A stretch of DNA of 64,000 bases from Ampullaceana balthica. Taxonomy: Eukaryota; Mollusca; Gastropoda; Lymnaeidae. Every line of letters begins with the position of its first letter. Within the stretch, counting starts at the first letter, position 1. Made by a program: the position numbers and the translations under genes. The notes under the pieces are model-generated. The model made no database searches, had not been told where the DNA came from, and saw nothing but the letters and a program-made list of their open reading frames with translations. This document shows positions 11,425-22,502 of the stretch, piece after piece. The DNA is taken from the NCBI GenBank assembly GCA_944989445.1, contig CALYLW010000680.1, forward strand, positions 62,001-126,000. Direction: 5' to 3'.

Positions 11425-12455
11425 TAAAAAACAAGTTTTTGACTATAAATCCTTTATGTACGAGAAGTAACTAAAAGAATGTTCATTATAATACGCAGCG
11501 AAAGACCATCCAAAAATACACTATTGTAGTTGTGTAGTACAACATGCTTAATATAATGCGCACCGATTAGGAATATGCTTATAAAAAGTGTTGTTAATAA
11601 AATACGCACCTTGTTGCACGACAGAAAGGTTGTTCAATATAATACGCACCGCGACACCCTATCTCAAAAAATAACATGATACATAGGAATAAATAAAATA
11701 AAACAAACCCGTAAAAACAAAGTTTTTGACTATAAATCCCTTTTATATGAGACATAACTAACAGTATTGATTATTTTCAAACGCGACAAACATTTACAGA
11801 CTGAATCTGTCTTAACTCAACTTTGCTTCATAACCCCTGGGGGGGGGAGAGGGGAAAAGTATGGTCACCGATCGCTGGATCGAGCTCAGAGTCACACGTA
11901 AAATGTAAACAAAAGCACGCCGGTACTTCGATGGGTGGCGTCATCGCGTCAACTCAAACTCTCACGTGGGAAAAAAACAATAACAAACCGTGAATTTGAA
12001 TTACACACGTTATATTAGGATAAACTAAAAATGCATTTATTTAGTTACGGTACGATCGATCGATCGGAAATTATGATTCAATGCATTGTTATCTGAGACG
12101 CGCCCGTGTGCCAAATTTCAGCTCGATCGGATCACGGTAAGTGGGTCATTCTTGACTTTTGTTTATCCGCCCGCCCATGAGATGACGACAGAACGACAGA
12201 GAGACAGAGACGGCGGTGAAGTTAATATAAGGGATTTAATATTCTAAAAATTCAATAATTTAATTACAGTATATGCGATCGATCTGAAATGTTGACACAT
12301 AGTTTTTATCACCGCCACCAAACTAAATCTCAGCTTGCTAGCTTACGAGGAAGTGGGTTAAAAATCGATCCAAAGTTTTGGCGACCGACAATCAAGCAAG
12401 AAATCAAAGGTTCAAACAGACACCACGAGTTAATATAAAGGATTTAAAAACATTA
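11425..12455 (+). mobile_element. Short element, subfamily B, split by a subfamily A insertion
   Basis: The left part, 11425-11697, matches the first half of other B copies. The right part, from about 12242 to 12455, resumes with CTAAAAATTCAATAATTTAA and continues to ACCACGAGTTAATATAAAGG. Comparison with the uninterrupted copy at 20343-20824 shows that 11698-12241 is an insertion. Confidence 0.8.
11698..12241 (+). mobile_element. Complete ATAAGGGATTT short element, subfamily A
   Basis: Insertion into a B copy fixes the ends: left AAACAAACCCGTAAAAACAA, right GTTAATATAAGGGATTTAA. About 544 bp, non-coding. TAAATCCCTT lies about 33 bp in from the left end and its complement lies at the right end. 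Confidence 0.8.
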
Positions 12456-12569
12456 AAGATATCATTAAACTTTAAAACAATTTTTTTTTACAAAATAACT
12501 CAATTTGATTTTATAAAATATATGTATATACATTTTGGGGTCTATTTCAAACTTTTCAATTACAGCTGC

Positions 12570-13245
12570 AGTTATATGGCATCCGTCCGTCCACAGGGAA
12601 CGATGGCGTTGACTCCTGCTCCTCTTCCTCCCTTTCCCTTTCTCCTTGCAATTGAGCAATGGCTTTTAAATAATAACTGCCATTCCACTGAAGCTGGAGT
12701 GACCTCTCCAGGTTTGGGATAAAAAAGGAGGCTACGATAGTCTATGCAGAGTTTTGAAGAACGCCAGCTGTTGCCCAGGCAGCAGGCCTTCTCTCTCCAC
12801 GCAGATGGTGATTCCAGGGGAACAGCTGGCTGATACAACAAGGTGCCATCTGCATCACAGGAGTTGCCAGAGATATAGCGCATCGCAATAAAACTCCGTC
12901 TCCCGATTTTCTATTAGAGTTAACTCCCTTAGTCTCTCCACGAACAGGTTTAGTCGCGAGACAGCGGAGATTTGAGATTGGAGTTTCTCTGTCCTAGATG
13001 AGGTAACTATGAAGGGTTACGAGCCCTATCTGCCCGAAGCTGCTGGTTTTAAGGCACCAAATCCCACGCCTTCACCCCTTCTCTTGTCAGTTAAATCGTC
13101 ATCCGCCAGACTTGGGTTTCAAGTCATACGAGAAGGCCAGGAGTGGGATTTTGGTTAGCAGCGTCTATTTTGAGGCGCAAGCCATAGGGATATTTCGAGA
13201 GAAGTTGGTGCTTATTTCCATCACCCTCCCCCGGCATTACTAACC
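12570..13245. repeat. GC-richer interspersed repeat
   Basis: The left part (12575-12870, with GGCATCCGTCCGTC and GCCCAGGCAGCAG) recurs in shortened form at 23030-23225, inside a dermatopontin intron. The right part (12900-13245) is composition-shifted with no frame or terminal repeats that I recognise. Confidence 0.5.
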
Positions 13246-13829
13246 TTGGACAACTACAGTTGCAGTTATCTACTAGTTAAATAACAATATGTTGTGACGT
13301 GCAGATTGTAAATCGCTGAACAAATTAAAGAATAATCAGAGTTTGTTTAATTCAACAGAGAAAAAAATAAAAAGAGTTATGGAAATAAAAATTTAAACTT
13401 TGGTGTATCAAGGATTATAACCTAAATAATTTTTAATTACCTATAATAAATAGTTATTGTTTTTAAAGAATGTCTTTTAACTCTATTGCTAGAGAATCTT
13501 TGCCAGAGCCATCATTTTGCGAGTTAATGCAGGATCACATTAATCATGGTCCTATTCTAACTAAAATACAAAATACACAAACACATTTGTGCAATGAAAA
13601 AATTAATTTAAGCTTTATTTTAAACTAAAACGACAATAGACGTTTCGACTATGCCTTCATCAGTACAATAACATAAAAAATAGGTACTTACATAAGTAAT
13701 ATTTAAATTCTTAAAACCTATTATATCATAGAATAATTTAAAATATTTATGTGAAATAAAACGAAAGGAACAACAAAAACAAACAAGGACACATGATATA
13801 GGAAAAAGGAGGAAGTATCTAAAGCTGCT

Positions 13830-14560
13830 GTTAAAACCAGAACGGGAAAAGGATTCAGCAGTTGGGTAAAATTGTGAATTTGGTTAATTCCATATGAAGC
13901 CAACGTACCAAATTGTTTTATAAGTCTATTTTCCATGTTGGTCCTACCATGGTTATTGCTTGCATATAAAATAGCAGTAACTGCAATATCTGAAATGCCG
14001 TTATTGTCAACACTGTTAAATTTTTTAGACACTGGACATTGAGCCAGTTTATTTATATTATACAGGTGTTCTCGAAACCGATTTCCAAGACCACGACATA
14101 TCTCACCCACGTAAATTTTATTACACCTCTTGCAAAAAATTGCACAAATCAAGTTTCGACTTGTGCAAGTGAATCCATCTTTTGTTATGAATTTTTCAAG
14201 AGGGAAATACATTATTTTTTAATTTCAATCGCATATGGACAAGTATTGCAACGGTTACGGTTGCAACCTTTTGTTCCAATATGTGCTTATATTGTGGGAA
14301 GGTGACTTCTTAAAGTATATCTCTGAGGCTTCTATCTCTCCGGAAAGCAAAAAGAAGAGCTTTTTGAAAACCTGCTGAGTTAGAGGGTCAGCCATGAGGA
14401 TTGGTCGGTTTTTGAGAATCATCTGGCGGGCTTTAAAAATATGGGGATGAAAAGTTAAAATAAATTTGGATCGATCACATTGATCACAAAAAGATGATGC
14501 AAACGTGTCCTGTCTGGTTATGCCTTTAATTCGATTGACAGCGGATATTACTACTGTTTC
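13830..14560 (-). mobile_element. Penelope-like element, C-terminal GIY-YIG endonuclease end
   Basis: The minus strand carries a broken frame with HPHIFKARQMILKNRPIL and CNRNRCNTCPY, then an open frame (from about 14212) that includes TCTSRNL, KIYVGE, GLGNRFREHL, a PVSK motif and TNMENRLIKQFGTLA. That is the linker, GIY-YIG domain and end typical of Penelope-like retroelements. The reverse transcriptase is missing and there are frameshifts upstream of 14213. A dead 5'-truncated copy. Confidence 0.8.
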
Positions 14561-14611
14561 CGGGTATGACCTCCTATTCTAACACTTGGTTTACGATAAC
14601 ATGTTAGCCTG

Positions 14612-14957
14612 AGCATTCATTCTCCCAGTTGGTGCACAATTTCCATTTAAACCTTGACTTAGCATTCATTCTTCCAGTAGATATAAAAATAACCTCTTAA
14701 ACGAAATCTAAGAATTCATGCGCCAATTGGGTGCACAATGACATTTTAAACCTTGACTAAGCATTCATTCTCCCAGTTTTTGCACAATAACCTTTTAAAT
14801 TTAATCTAAGCATTCATTCTCCGAGTCGGTGCACAAATAACCTTTTAATCTGAGGCTAAACATTTATTTATCCAGTTTGTGAACAATAACATTTTAAAAT
14901 GAGTTTAAGCCTTCATGCTCTCAGTTGGTGCACAATAACCGTTGCACTGGATTAAAG
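14612..14957. repeat. 49-bp minisatellite, 7 copies
   Basis: Diverged units starting AGCATTCATTCTCCCAG at about 14612, 14661, 14710, 14760, 14809, 14859 and 14908. Each also carries TGCACAATAACCTTTTAAA. It borders the Penelope-like fragment. The unit is not a multiple of three. Confidence 0.9.
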
Positions 14958-15744
14958 AAATCGCGGAAAATCTTAATATGCGCACCATAGCACTTAAATT
15001 TGTATTGCCACTTCCAACTGTCTCTCTGCAGTGATAGCAACCAACACAAAACAAAAGAATAAACTGATCACAACCAACACACCGCGGGTGTCATTGTCTC
15101 TTATTACCTATAAATAAAACCGTATCTTTGCAGGGGAACAAGCTAAGTTATCTCTTTCATTTAGAGTTCTGTAAGTTTAAATGTTAAATTACACTGTCTT
15201 TAATTTTTGGCGTATCTTTATTTGATTTTGAAGGCATTTATAAAACAATCAAATTAACATTGTTATATCAAAATATTTGAAAAATAAACACTAAAAGTTA
15301 TCTCTATCAGTGGGACTCGGTAAAACTAATAAAGGTTTACCGGTCCGCGATGATTAAAAGGCTGTGAACCACTAGCCACCTGATGAACAAACGGATTTTT
15401 ACATCAGAAAATTAACTTAAATTTTGATTCCACATTTTAACACGAGCACTAAAAGAACCAAGCTAATGCTGTTGTTTTAAAACAATAAAAGAAATGTCCG
15501 AAGCTTTTAAAGTTCTTCTTTATTTACTTAGATGTGCATAATATTAACTGTAAAATGGAATTCGTGTGAAGGCACTCCAATACTCGCGCCGCCAGCCGAA
15601 AAAAGACGCGGGCTTGACAGCGACGATCGCTTTGATCAGCTCGCACTGGTCGTTTTCAGTAGATGTCGGTTCTTTTCGTTGCTTTGCGTCGTTTCTAGAA
15701 ATAATTGAACTTCCTTTAATTCAAATCTGCGGTGAATGCTGGAC
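14958..15744. other. Duplicated flank, no gene recognised
   Basis: 15350-15560 matches 52690-52810 and 54005-54080 (GATGAACA, AGCACTAAAA, then CTTTTAAAGTTCT and GGAATTC). 15545-15700 weakly resembles the leader exon near 10 kb (TTTGATCAGCTCGCACTGG), but the donor site is gone. Confidence 0.45.
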
Positions 15745-16460
15745 ATGAGAGTATAAATACAGACGAAATCCGACCACGCTGAGCTGATCATTTGGCAAGA
15801 GAACCTTGGGTAAGTCATTTTGCTGTTGTTTTCTGTTCGTTTTAGATCATTGTAGAACTTAGGTGTTATAATACGAAGTACTTGATATATTGATAAAAAT
15901 TAATCACATATTTAAAATGCTAAAGACTTCAGCAAATTTTAATGAGAGCTTGCGAAAAGTGACAAATTTTGTAAGCTAGCTAACGCGTGGCCATTTTGTC
16001 TAACAGTTTTACCGGAAGCACTTTGTCTCTAATGTAAATAATGAATATTACTAGTTAATAATTAAACAAATTTTCTCCATAAATATTTATTAAAATTATC
16101 ATATATATAATTCTATTATTATTTTTTTTAGTGATATGGCTTTATTAGAAACATGAAGAAAGATTTTATAATAATATTAATAGTAATAGCAACAGGCTTA
16201 AATGAGCTTGATTACCTATGTACATTTAGTAATTTTTAGAGTCAGATGTGGACTTTCTGGTAAGAATTTGAATGCAATTAGTATGACTAATACTAATAGT
16301 CAGCGCAAATATCTAAGCTCAGGTACATTTCATCAATATCTGGTTACACATATCTGATTTTTGTATTTCTGAGACTTAGTTATACAATTCATAAAATAAT
16401 TAGTTTCAGAGGTGAATGAAAGCACATGAAGAACTTGAGATTTTTCTTTTTTCACACACA
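15745..16460 (+). promoter_or_regulatory. TATA promoter, leader exon and intron
   Basis: GAGTATAAATACAG gives a strong TATA box at about 15751. A donor, CCTTGG then GTAAGT, follows at about 15812, and an acceptor, CTTTTTTCACACACAG, ends at 16460. This is a normal layout for a short transcribed gene with a 5' non-coding exon. It feeds the small reading frame that follows. The whole 15.56-16.67 kb segment appears to be missing from the duplicate flank near 54.08 kb. Confidence 0.5.
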
Positions 16461-16468
16461 GATATAAG

Positions 16469-16621
16469 ATGTCATCTGGTGATCCTGCAGGGCTAACGGC
16501 ATTCCTAGAGAAGGAAAATATGAAGCCCGGAATCCTTCCTCACTATGTTGGCAATAGATTGCATATTTTATTTCACCTGGCTGGAGTCATTTTTAAAATG
16601 AAAGAATCGCTAGCCGAGTAA
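16469..16621 (+). CDS. Short unrecognised reading frame, 50 codons, probably truncated
   Basis: The ATG at 16469 lies 9 bp after a good splice acceptor. The frame starts MSSGDPAGLTAFLEKENMK and runs to a TAA at 16619-16621. The same frame then stays open for about 60 more codons (LKKYYTSNKLRTALL...), so the TAA looks like a premature stop in a longer protein. The middle (ILPHYVGNRLHILFHLAG) resembles a stretch I associate only loosely with uncharacterised, possibly transposon-encoded invertebrate proteins. No signal peptide or known catalytic motif. It is one of the few frames here with a visible promoter and splice sites. It could be a gene relic or a recently inserted retrocopy fragment. 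Confidence 0.4.
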   Translation: MSSGDPAGLTAFLEKENMKPGILPHYVGNRLHILFHLAGVIFKMKESLAE

Positions 16622-17055
16622 TTGAAAAAATACTACACATCGAATAAATTAAGGACAGCCCTTTTGTCGTTCAAATACTTCTATAACGGCTTGGATAACA
16701 TTAGTAAACTTCTGTTAAATGACTTCTCGTCCAATTTCATTTTTATTTTCCTGACAATAAATGGCACAAAACTAAAACATTCTAATACAGAAACTTTCTA
16801 ATTTTAAAAAAAAATATTTCGGCAAAATTCCTAACACTCTAATGAGAAAATATGCTAATAATATTTAAAAGATCTAATTGATTTTTAAAAAGTAAGTTTT
16901 TATTTTAAAAATAAAGCGAATGAAATTCATTTTTCTATCTAGTCTGTCTTCCTTTCAAAGGCTTACGGAGAGCATACCTGAAATGTTTTCACATTGATTA
17001 ATTGTCTATATACTGTAGCTCTCAAAGTTCTATAGTCTGTCTTCAGGTGGGTTGA

Positions 17056-17348
17056 CTACAGAGTGCAGATCTCAAACCGCCAACGTCTGTCTTCACGGTA
17101 GTTGTTGTGATGGCTGTATGCGCCCTTGATGGCCTTGCCCTCTGGAACAGCCAAGGTCAGTTTGCCGTCCCAGTCGTTAACGTAACCAGTGATGTAACAG
17201 TCACTTGGCTGACGTCCAAGGACGTTGCAGCACTGGAAGCCGAACCTGCGATCCTCATGCTTGTTGCTTTGGTAACTGTTGACGCCAGTGATCACCTGAT
17301 CTCCCCGACATTTAAAGACGAGAGGGTTGTCAAATGTGTTGACATAAC
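17056..17348 (-). CDS. Orphan second exon of a dermatopontin-like gene
   Basis: The exon runs from a CCTTCAG acceptor (exon first base 17348) to a TAG at 17056. It is exactly 293 bp, the same as the second exons of the intact genes at 22.5 and 54.9 kb. It encodes two of the three dermatopontin repeats, with no stop or frameshift: YVNTFDNPLVFKCRGDQ, NKHEDRRFGFQCCNV, YVNDWDGKLTLAVPEGKAI and REDRRWRFEICTL. No first exon (signal peptide plus first repeat) is found between it and the next gene. A repeat abuts it nine bases upstream of the exon, leaving little polypyrimidine tract. It lies downstream of the intact gene at 22.5-24.2 kb on the same strand, in the same splice phase, so it could be an alternative last exon or simply a relic. 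Confidence 0.75.
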
Positions 17349-17356
17349 CTGAAGGA

Positions 17357-17580
17357 ATCCTATATAATAAAAGGCAAGTTTCTGTCCTTTCTGTCCCGTC
17401 ATCTATAGCGATTGGTCCCTCAAACACATATGACTCCTACAGCCAATCACTAGCGGAGAAAAATTTACATATTACGCGGAGGTTCAAAACGAGTTATTTT
17501 TGGTACAGTTATGTTGTTCCCATCTTGAAGTGATGCCTGCCGCTTATTCCAATGACAATTCTACTTTTTCCTTGATGGTC
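17357..17580. mobile_element. Unclassified element abutting the orphan exon
   Basis: Starts TCCTATATAATAAAAGGCAA. The stretch TTCAAAACGAGTTATTTTTG near 17488-17507 recurs inverted near 61060-61085, in the region with a Helitron-like end. Probably the end of a DNA or Helitron-type element. Confidence 0.4.
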
Positions 17581-17582
17581 CT

Positions 17583-17819
17583 TGATATATATATGTTATA
17601 TAGAGATAAACTAAAATGCATTAATTTAATTACGGTACGTTCGATCGATCTGAAATTTTGATACGATGCATTGTTAGGTGACACTAGTATATATGCCAAA
17701 TTTCAGATTGATGGCATCACCGAAGTGAGTCTTGTTTTATTTTTGTTTTTCCGCCTGACCGACGAACGAAGAGATGAAGACAGAGAGACAAGATTCCGAA
17801 GTTAATATAAGGGATTTAA
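17583..17819 (+). mobile_element. ATAAGGGATTT short element, right half
   Basis: Subfamily A from TATATAGAGATAAAC to GAAGTTAATATAAGGGATTT. Confidence 0.75.
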
Positions 17820-17959
17820 AAATCTCGTGTGCAAAGTTGCACAGAAACCGTTTTTTAAATTTATTTTACAAAATTTACTGTATGGAAATTCTAAGCTGCT
17901 GCGCGGAGTCGGTCAGAGCTGCGTAGTTTAAAGGTAACATTGTGCAGCGCGATGTGCCA

Positions 17960-18363
17960 TTTTGACTCATACGGGGGATGAGGGTCACACATTTGTGATG
18001 CCTTGTGACAAGGGGGAGGGTTTGTTGTTGTTTTGAACAACTGTGACGTCACATCAAAGCACTCAACTTTAAATAAAAGTTCCTCTTAAATCTTTGATTG
18101 CTTACAATTTTTGTAATGACATTTTAAATAGCTTCTCGCGTGTTACGATATTAGAGTGCAGCCTCACGCTTAACTAAATGAAAATTTAGTGATTTGAAAA
18201 ATTCTCATTTTTAATTCAGAAATACGGCTTGTATTGTGGGTGGGGGAGGGGCAAAACTTATTGACGTCATATTTGAGGGGGGGTCTAAATTTTTGTGACG
18301 ACATGTGACGAAAAAGGGGGGACTGGATCGGACAAAATCGCGTGACGTCATTTATGGACGACC
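17960..18363. mobile_element. MITE with GTCCATAAATGACGTC-type terminus
   Basis: The right end reads GCGTGACGTCATTTATGGAC, matching the family at 27095-28315, 46188 and 47404. The left end is degraded. Internal G-runs with GTGACGACATGTGACG are typical of the family here. It has no insert at the point where the 27 kb copy carries a hAT relic. Confidence 0.65.
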
Positions 18364-19480
18364 CAATACAAGTTCTAGCACGTGGGTCGTATTCCAAACA
18401 AATTTTGTATACCAAGCAAAATGTTTCGCGTCCAAACAGGACTTTTACCGATATGGACTTATATCAAAACAGACATGTACCGAGGTAACACTGTATTTAA
18501 GTCCCAAAAACTTATTAAGTAATGCACCATTTAAATTCAAAATAATTGATTTTTTTAATTGGTTTTTTAAAACTTCTTTTTTATTACATCAGCGAAAAAT
18601 ACTAAACTGGAAGTGCTAAAGTGCTATTCCGAAATCCGACCCAATTCCAGCAAAATTTGACCGGGGCCGGATTTGTAAAAATTGCCCGCTTCCGGATTTA
18701 CCGGAGCCGAAACCCGGTACACCCCTAGTGTAAATGATGAAAAGACAATCTGTTATTTGTTTTCATTCATGATAGTCGGTCTGAAACGGCGAGGCATTCA
18801 GTGAGGATGTGTTTAAAAGATCTATAAAGACTAACCAAAATTTAGTGTTTACATCTATGGACAGGAGTTTATTCAAGAATTGATTTAAAGAAACTTTCAG
18901 GTGACTGCAGGACTAAGATCTATCAGTGCCCAGATGGGGGCGGACATGCCCTTAGGGAAAATGCGCTGATACGACTCTTTAACCGATAAATGCCATATTT
19001 TGACATTTTAAATAATACTGATAAAATAAGTATTTCATTAAATTTGTTGTGTAATGTCACATTTTGTTTTTTTAAAAATTATTTCTTTTTAAATTTTTTT
19101 AAAAAATTGTGTATTATTATTTTAATTATTTTTTGCGTAGTGTGTACTTTTCTGGACACCACACAATATAAGAAATACAAGCCTTGTCTTTTCATATTTA
19201 TTCTATGATAAAAAGTCCCAGATATTTCCTGTCACAAAATTAATAGCGAAGATTGTTAACGTCACAAGCCCCACAGCCGGTAGCATTTTGAGACGGAGGA
19301 GCAAAAAGTTACAATTTAAGAATTTTCCCACGTTTTTTTTACTTTTTTGAAAACACCATGATATAATTATTAATATTTGCGCATGGAACGGGAGAGCCGC
19401 ATTTGGCATCGAAAGATGCCGCATGCAGCTCGCGATCCGCAGGTGCCGACCCCTGGCCTCTTATTTTATTTTATCTATAT
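18364..19480. other. No gene recognised
   Basis: A GC-rich patch at about 18640-18727 (TTGACCGGGGCCGGATTTG to CGGTACACCCCTA) looks like the end of a DNA transposon. The rest is AT-rich, with open frames that I cannot support. Confidence 0.4.
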
Positions 19481-19750
19481 AGATGCTCCTTCTGTGCAGA
19501 AGGTAATTGCGTCCACAGACCATGACGGATGATCTGTTGGCATGTGATGCAGCGTTCACAGGCCACGGCTATGAGGGTTCCACACGTTGCCCGGCCGCCT
19601 AACTGTTAGGTACCCATTCGGAGCTGGGTGACTCAGGGACGCCCTAGGCCCCGGGAACAAATTCTTGCCTTCACATGGATTCTAACCCATGACCATCGTA
19701 AGGTACGCCAGTCGAGTGCGCTGTCATTCGACCACCGCATCTCGCATGGC
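19481..19750 (-). mobile_element. tRNA-derived SINE, same family as 11070
   Basis: On the minus strand: GATGCGGTGGTCGAATGAC (A box), GGGTTAGAATCC (B box), GGAACCCTCATAGCCGTGG, and tail GGACGCAATTACCTTCTGC, then an AATAAAATAAAATAA-like end into 19440-19480. Confidence 0.8.
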
Positions 19751-20342
19751 CTATCTTGTTTGCAGACACAAATCTTTTCATCGCGTGCATCGGATACATC
19801 CAAGTAAACAAGAAGAAGATGATTCTTATAAACAATGTTCACATAGACCAGGAATATTTATTTGTTTTATTGTGTTTAACACATACCACAAGCGGCTGTA
19901 ATAAGTTACAGTCAGAGTCGTAACTGGGTTTTCCGCGCCCTTGGCTAATTCATTTTTGGCGTACTCGAGAAATAGGGAAATTGATAATTATACGGAATAA
20001 ATTGATTATTGAAGGATCAGCCCTCGACGCCCTTGGCAACTGCCCGATGCCAAGTCGTTGTTACGCCTCTGGTTACAGTGTTTTAAATCTAGACTTTTAA
20101 CATAATGCGATACCTAGACATGTGATATCTCTAATTAACGAGAATAAGTCATTAGCGGGCACTTGACTTAGGCGAGACATTTTACTTAGACAATACGTAG
20201 TCCAAGGCGGGTAAATTATAACAATATTTATGCAAACAGCAGATTTCAATCCTAGAAACAGTTAAGAAAAAGATTACTTGTCAAGCACTAATCAGTTTAC
20301 ACTCATACTTTTTTTTAAAAATACGTTGAAGTACTGTAATAA
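19751..20342. other. No gene recognised
   Basis: AT-rich intergenic sequence. No frame, repeat structure or terminus that I can support. Confidence 0.4.
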
Positions 20343-20824
20343 AAAAAAACTAAAAAAAACAAGTTTTTTACTATAAATCCTTTATGTACGAGACATAACT
20401 AAAATAATGTTCATTATAATACGCAGCGCAAGACCATCCAAAAACACAAAATTGCAGTTGTGTCGTAAAACATGTTTAATATAATGCGCACCGATCAGGA
20501 ATATGTTTATAAAAAGTGTTGTCAATAAAATACGCACCTTATTGCGCGACAAAAAGGTTGTTCAATATAATACGCACCGCGACACTCTATCTAAAAAAAT
20601 AACATGATACATAAAAATAAATAAAATAATCTAAAAATTCAATAATTTAATTAAAGTACATGCGATCGATCTGAAATTTTGATACATCGTTTTAATCATC
20701 GGCACAAAACTGCCTGCAAAATTTCAGCTCGCTAGCTTACGAGAAAGTGGGTTTAAAAAGTTTTGGCGACAAGCAGGCAAGCATGGGTTCACAGACACCT
20801 CGAGTTAATACATAGGATTTAAAA
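20343..20824 (+). mobile_element. ATAAGGGATTT family, subfamily B, uninterrupted copy
   Basis: Same start and end as 3418-3899. Serves as the uninterrupted reference for the split copy at 11425-12455. Confidence 0.8.
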
Positions 20825-21150
20825 AGAAACACCTCTTTCAATATAGTTTGTAAAACGCGGTATATAATATGTGTTTAAAAAATGGGTGTCATGTGTATAA
20901 CCTGCTTATTATTTGATATTCTGGTGAGAGTATGCACATTCTAACAAAACAAGGGACCACAAAATAATGTCACAAAGATATGATCTAAATTTTTATGTAC
21001 AAAACAATATAAGAATTTTAGCCTAGATTCGCTAGAAGTGTAAAAGTTGGTGAAAATATTGAGTATGTATTGGAGTTTATTGGTATTCTGCTTGTGCTGA
21101 TGGATGTTATTTATTTTCGGGGGTTTTAAGTGACACATTTCAACTAAATA

Positions 21151-21735
21151 GGGCATCAATAACATGGTTAAATTGAGATGCCAAGTAAAGGGCATCAATA
21201 ATATGGTTAAATTGAAATGCCCAGTATAGGACATCAATGCCATGGTTAAAATGAGATGCCCAGTATAGGGCATCAATAACATAGTTAAATTGAGATGCCC
21301 ATTATAGGGCATCAATGATAGGGTTGAATTGAGATGCCCAGTATAGGGCATCACTAACATGGTTAAATTGAGATTCCCATTATAGGTCATCAAGGACATG
21401 GTTTAATTGAGATGCCCATTATACGACATCAATGACATAGTTAAATTGAGATGCCCAGTATAGGGCATCAATAACATAGTTAAATTGAGATGCCCAGTAT
21501 ATGGCATCAATAACAAAGTTAAATTGAGATGCCCAGTATAGGGCATCACTAACATGGTTAAATTGAGATTCCCAGTATAGGACATCAAGGACATGGTTTA
21601 ATTGAGATGCCCAGTATAGGGCATCAATAACAAAGTTAAATTGAGATGCCCAGTATACGACATCAATGACATGGTTAAATTGAGATGCCCAGTATAGGGC
21701 ATCAATAACATGGTTAAATTGATATGCCCAGTAAA
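21151..21735 (-). repeat. 39-bp tandem array, 15 copies, hairpin units, open in one frame
   Basis: Units start at 21151 and then every 39 bp to 21697, with no length change. Each unit carries GGGCATC...GATGCCC, a 7-bp inverted repeat that continues as AAT/ATT after a 2-nt bulge. The unit is 13 codons, so the minus strand is open over long stretches and reads LMPYTGHLNLTM-like peptides (frames 20941-21399 and 21403-21594, split by one stop). I see no splice site, leader or signal peptide, so I do not call a gene. Confidence 0.9.
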
Positions 21736-22502
21736 GAAAAATGAAGATTAAGTGAATATCTCAGTTGTCTACCATCAGGAAAGGTCTTAGAGCCTTTTGG
21801 CTAAGGTAAAGGTATCGAACATCGAGATGTTGGATAAAACTGTGACCCTAAATAGAGTTCAATAAACGGTAAGTGAATGAATGTCATTTTTCGATTTATC
21901 CACCAAAAAATCATTTTGCTAACATTCAACAGTTCAAATCGAATGGCATCAGGAGGTTGATAGAAACTGAAGTTTGATGTAATTAATGTTTAATTGAAGG
22001 TCCGCTCGTTATCCGTCTGACAGTTAAGGGAAGCAGTAAGTGGAATTACTATGTGCCCAACGTACAAATCGAGTGGAAATTTGTAAAATCGATCAAAAAT
22101 TTGATTCAACATTCATCACAAGCAGACAAAAAAAATTATATGAAAAAAAGAAAAAAAGGTATAATGCTTTTATGGTTCAGTTTATTTCATTTGGTAATCA
22201 TAATAAGTAGCATAATGTGGAATTCTTATGTCTTTCAAAACTTATATGTTTGTTTAGGTAGCTTTATTCAACTGCTGTTATTAATGATTACTGGCCTAAT
22301 TTCATTTTTTTATAAAGTTTATGGCAAACAAACTAGATTTTGAAATAAATTTCAGGTACAGCTCATAAAAATTAGAATATTTTTTAAAAAAATAAATAAA
22401 TATAGAAATCATATCTGAAATATCAGAGTCTTGTCTTCACATTGGTTGATGTCTATGTAATGTAGCTCTCAAAGTTCTATAGTCTGTCTTCACGTGGGTT
22501 GA
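21736..22502. other. 3' flank of the next dermatopontin-like gene
   Basis: 22400-22502 is nearly identical to 16940-17055 (TAGCTCTCAAAGTTCTATAG), so the two loci share a 3' UTR. A minus-strand AATAAA at about 22262-22267 is a candidate polyadenylation signal. No other gene is supported. Confidence 0.5.

Noticed and set aside
13721..13830. C-terminal hydrophobic extension of the GIY-YIG frame as a membrane segment
   Set aside because: It follows the usual end of the Penelope-like domain and is probably read-through into flanking AT-rich DNA.
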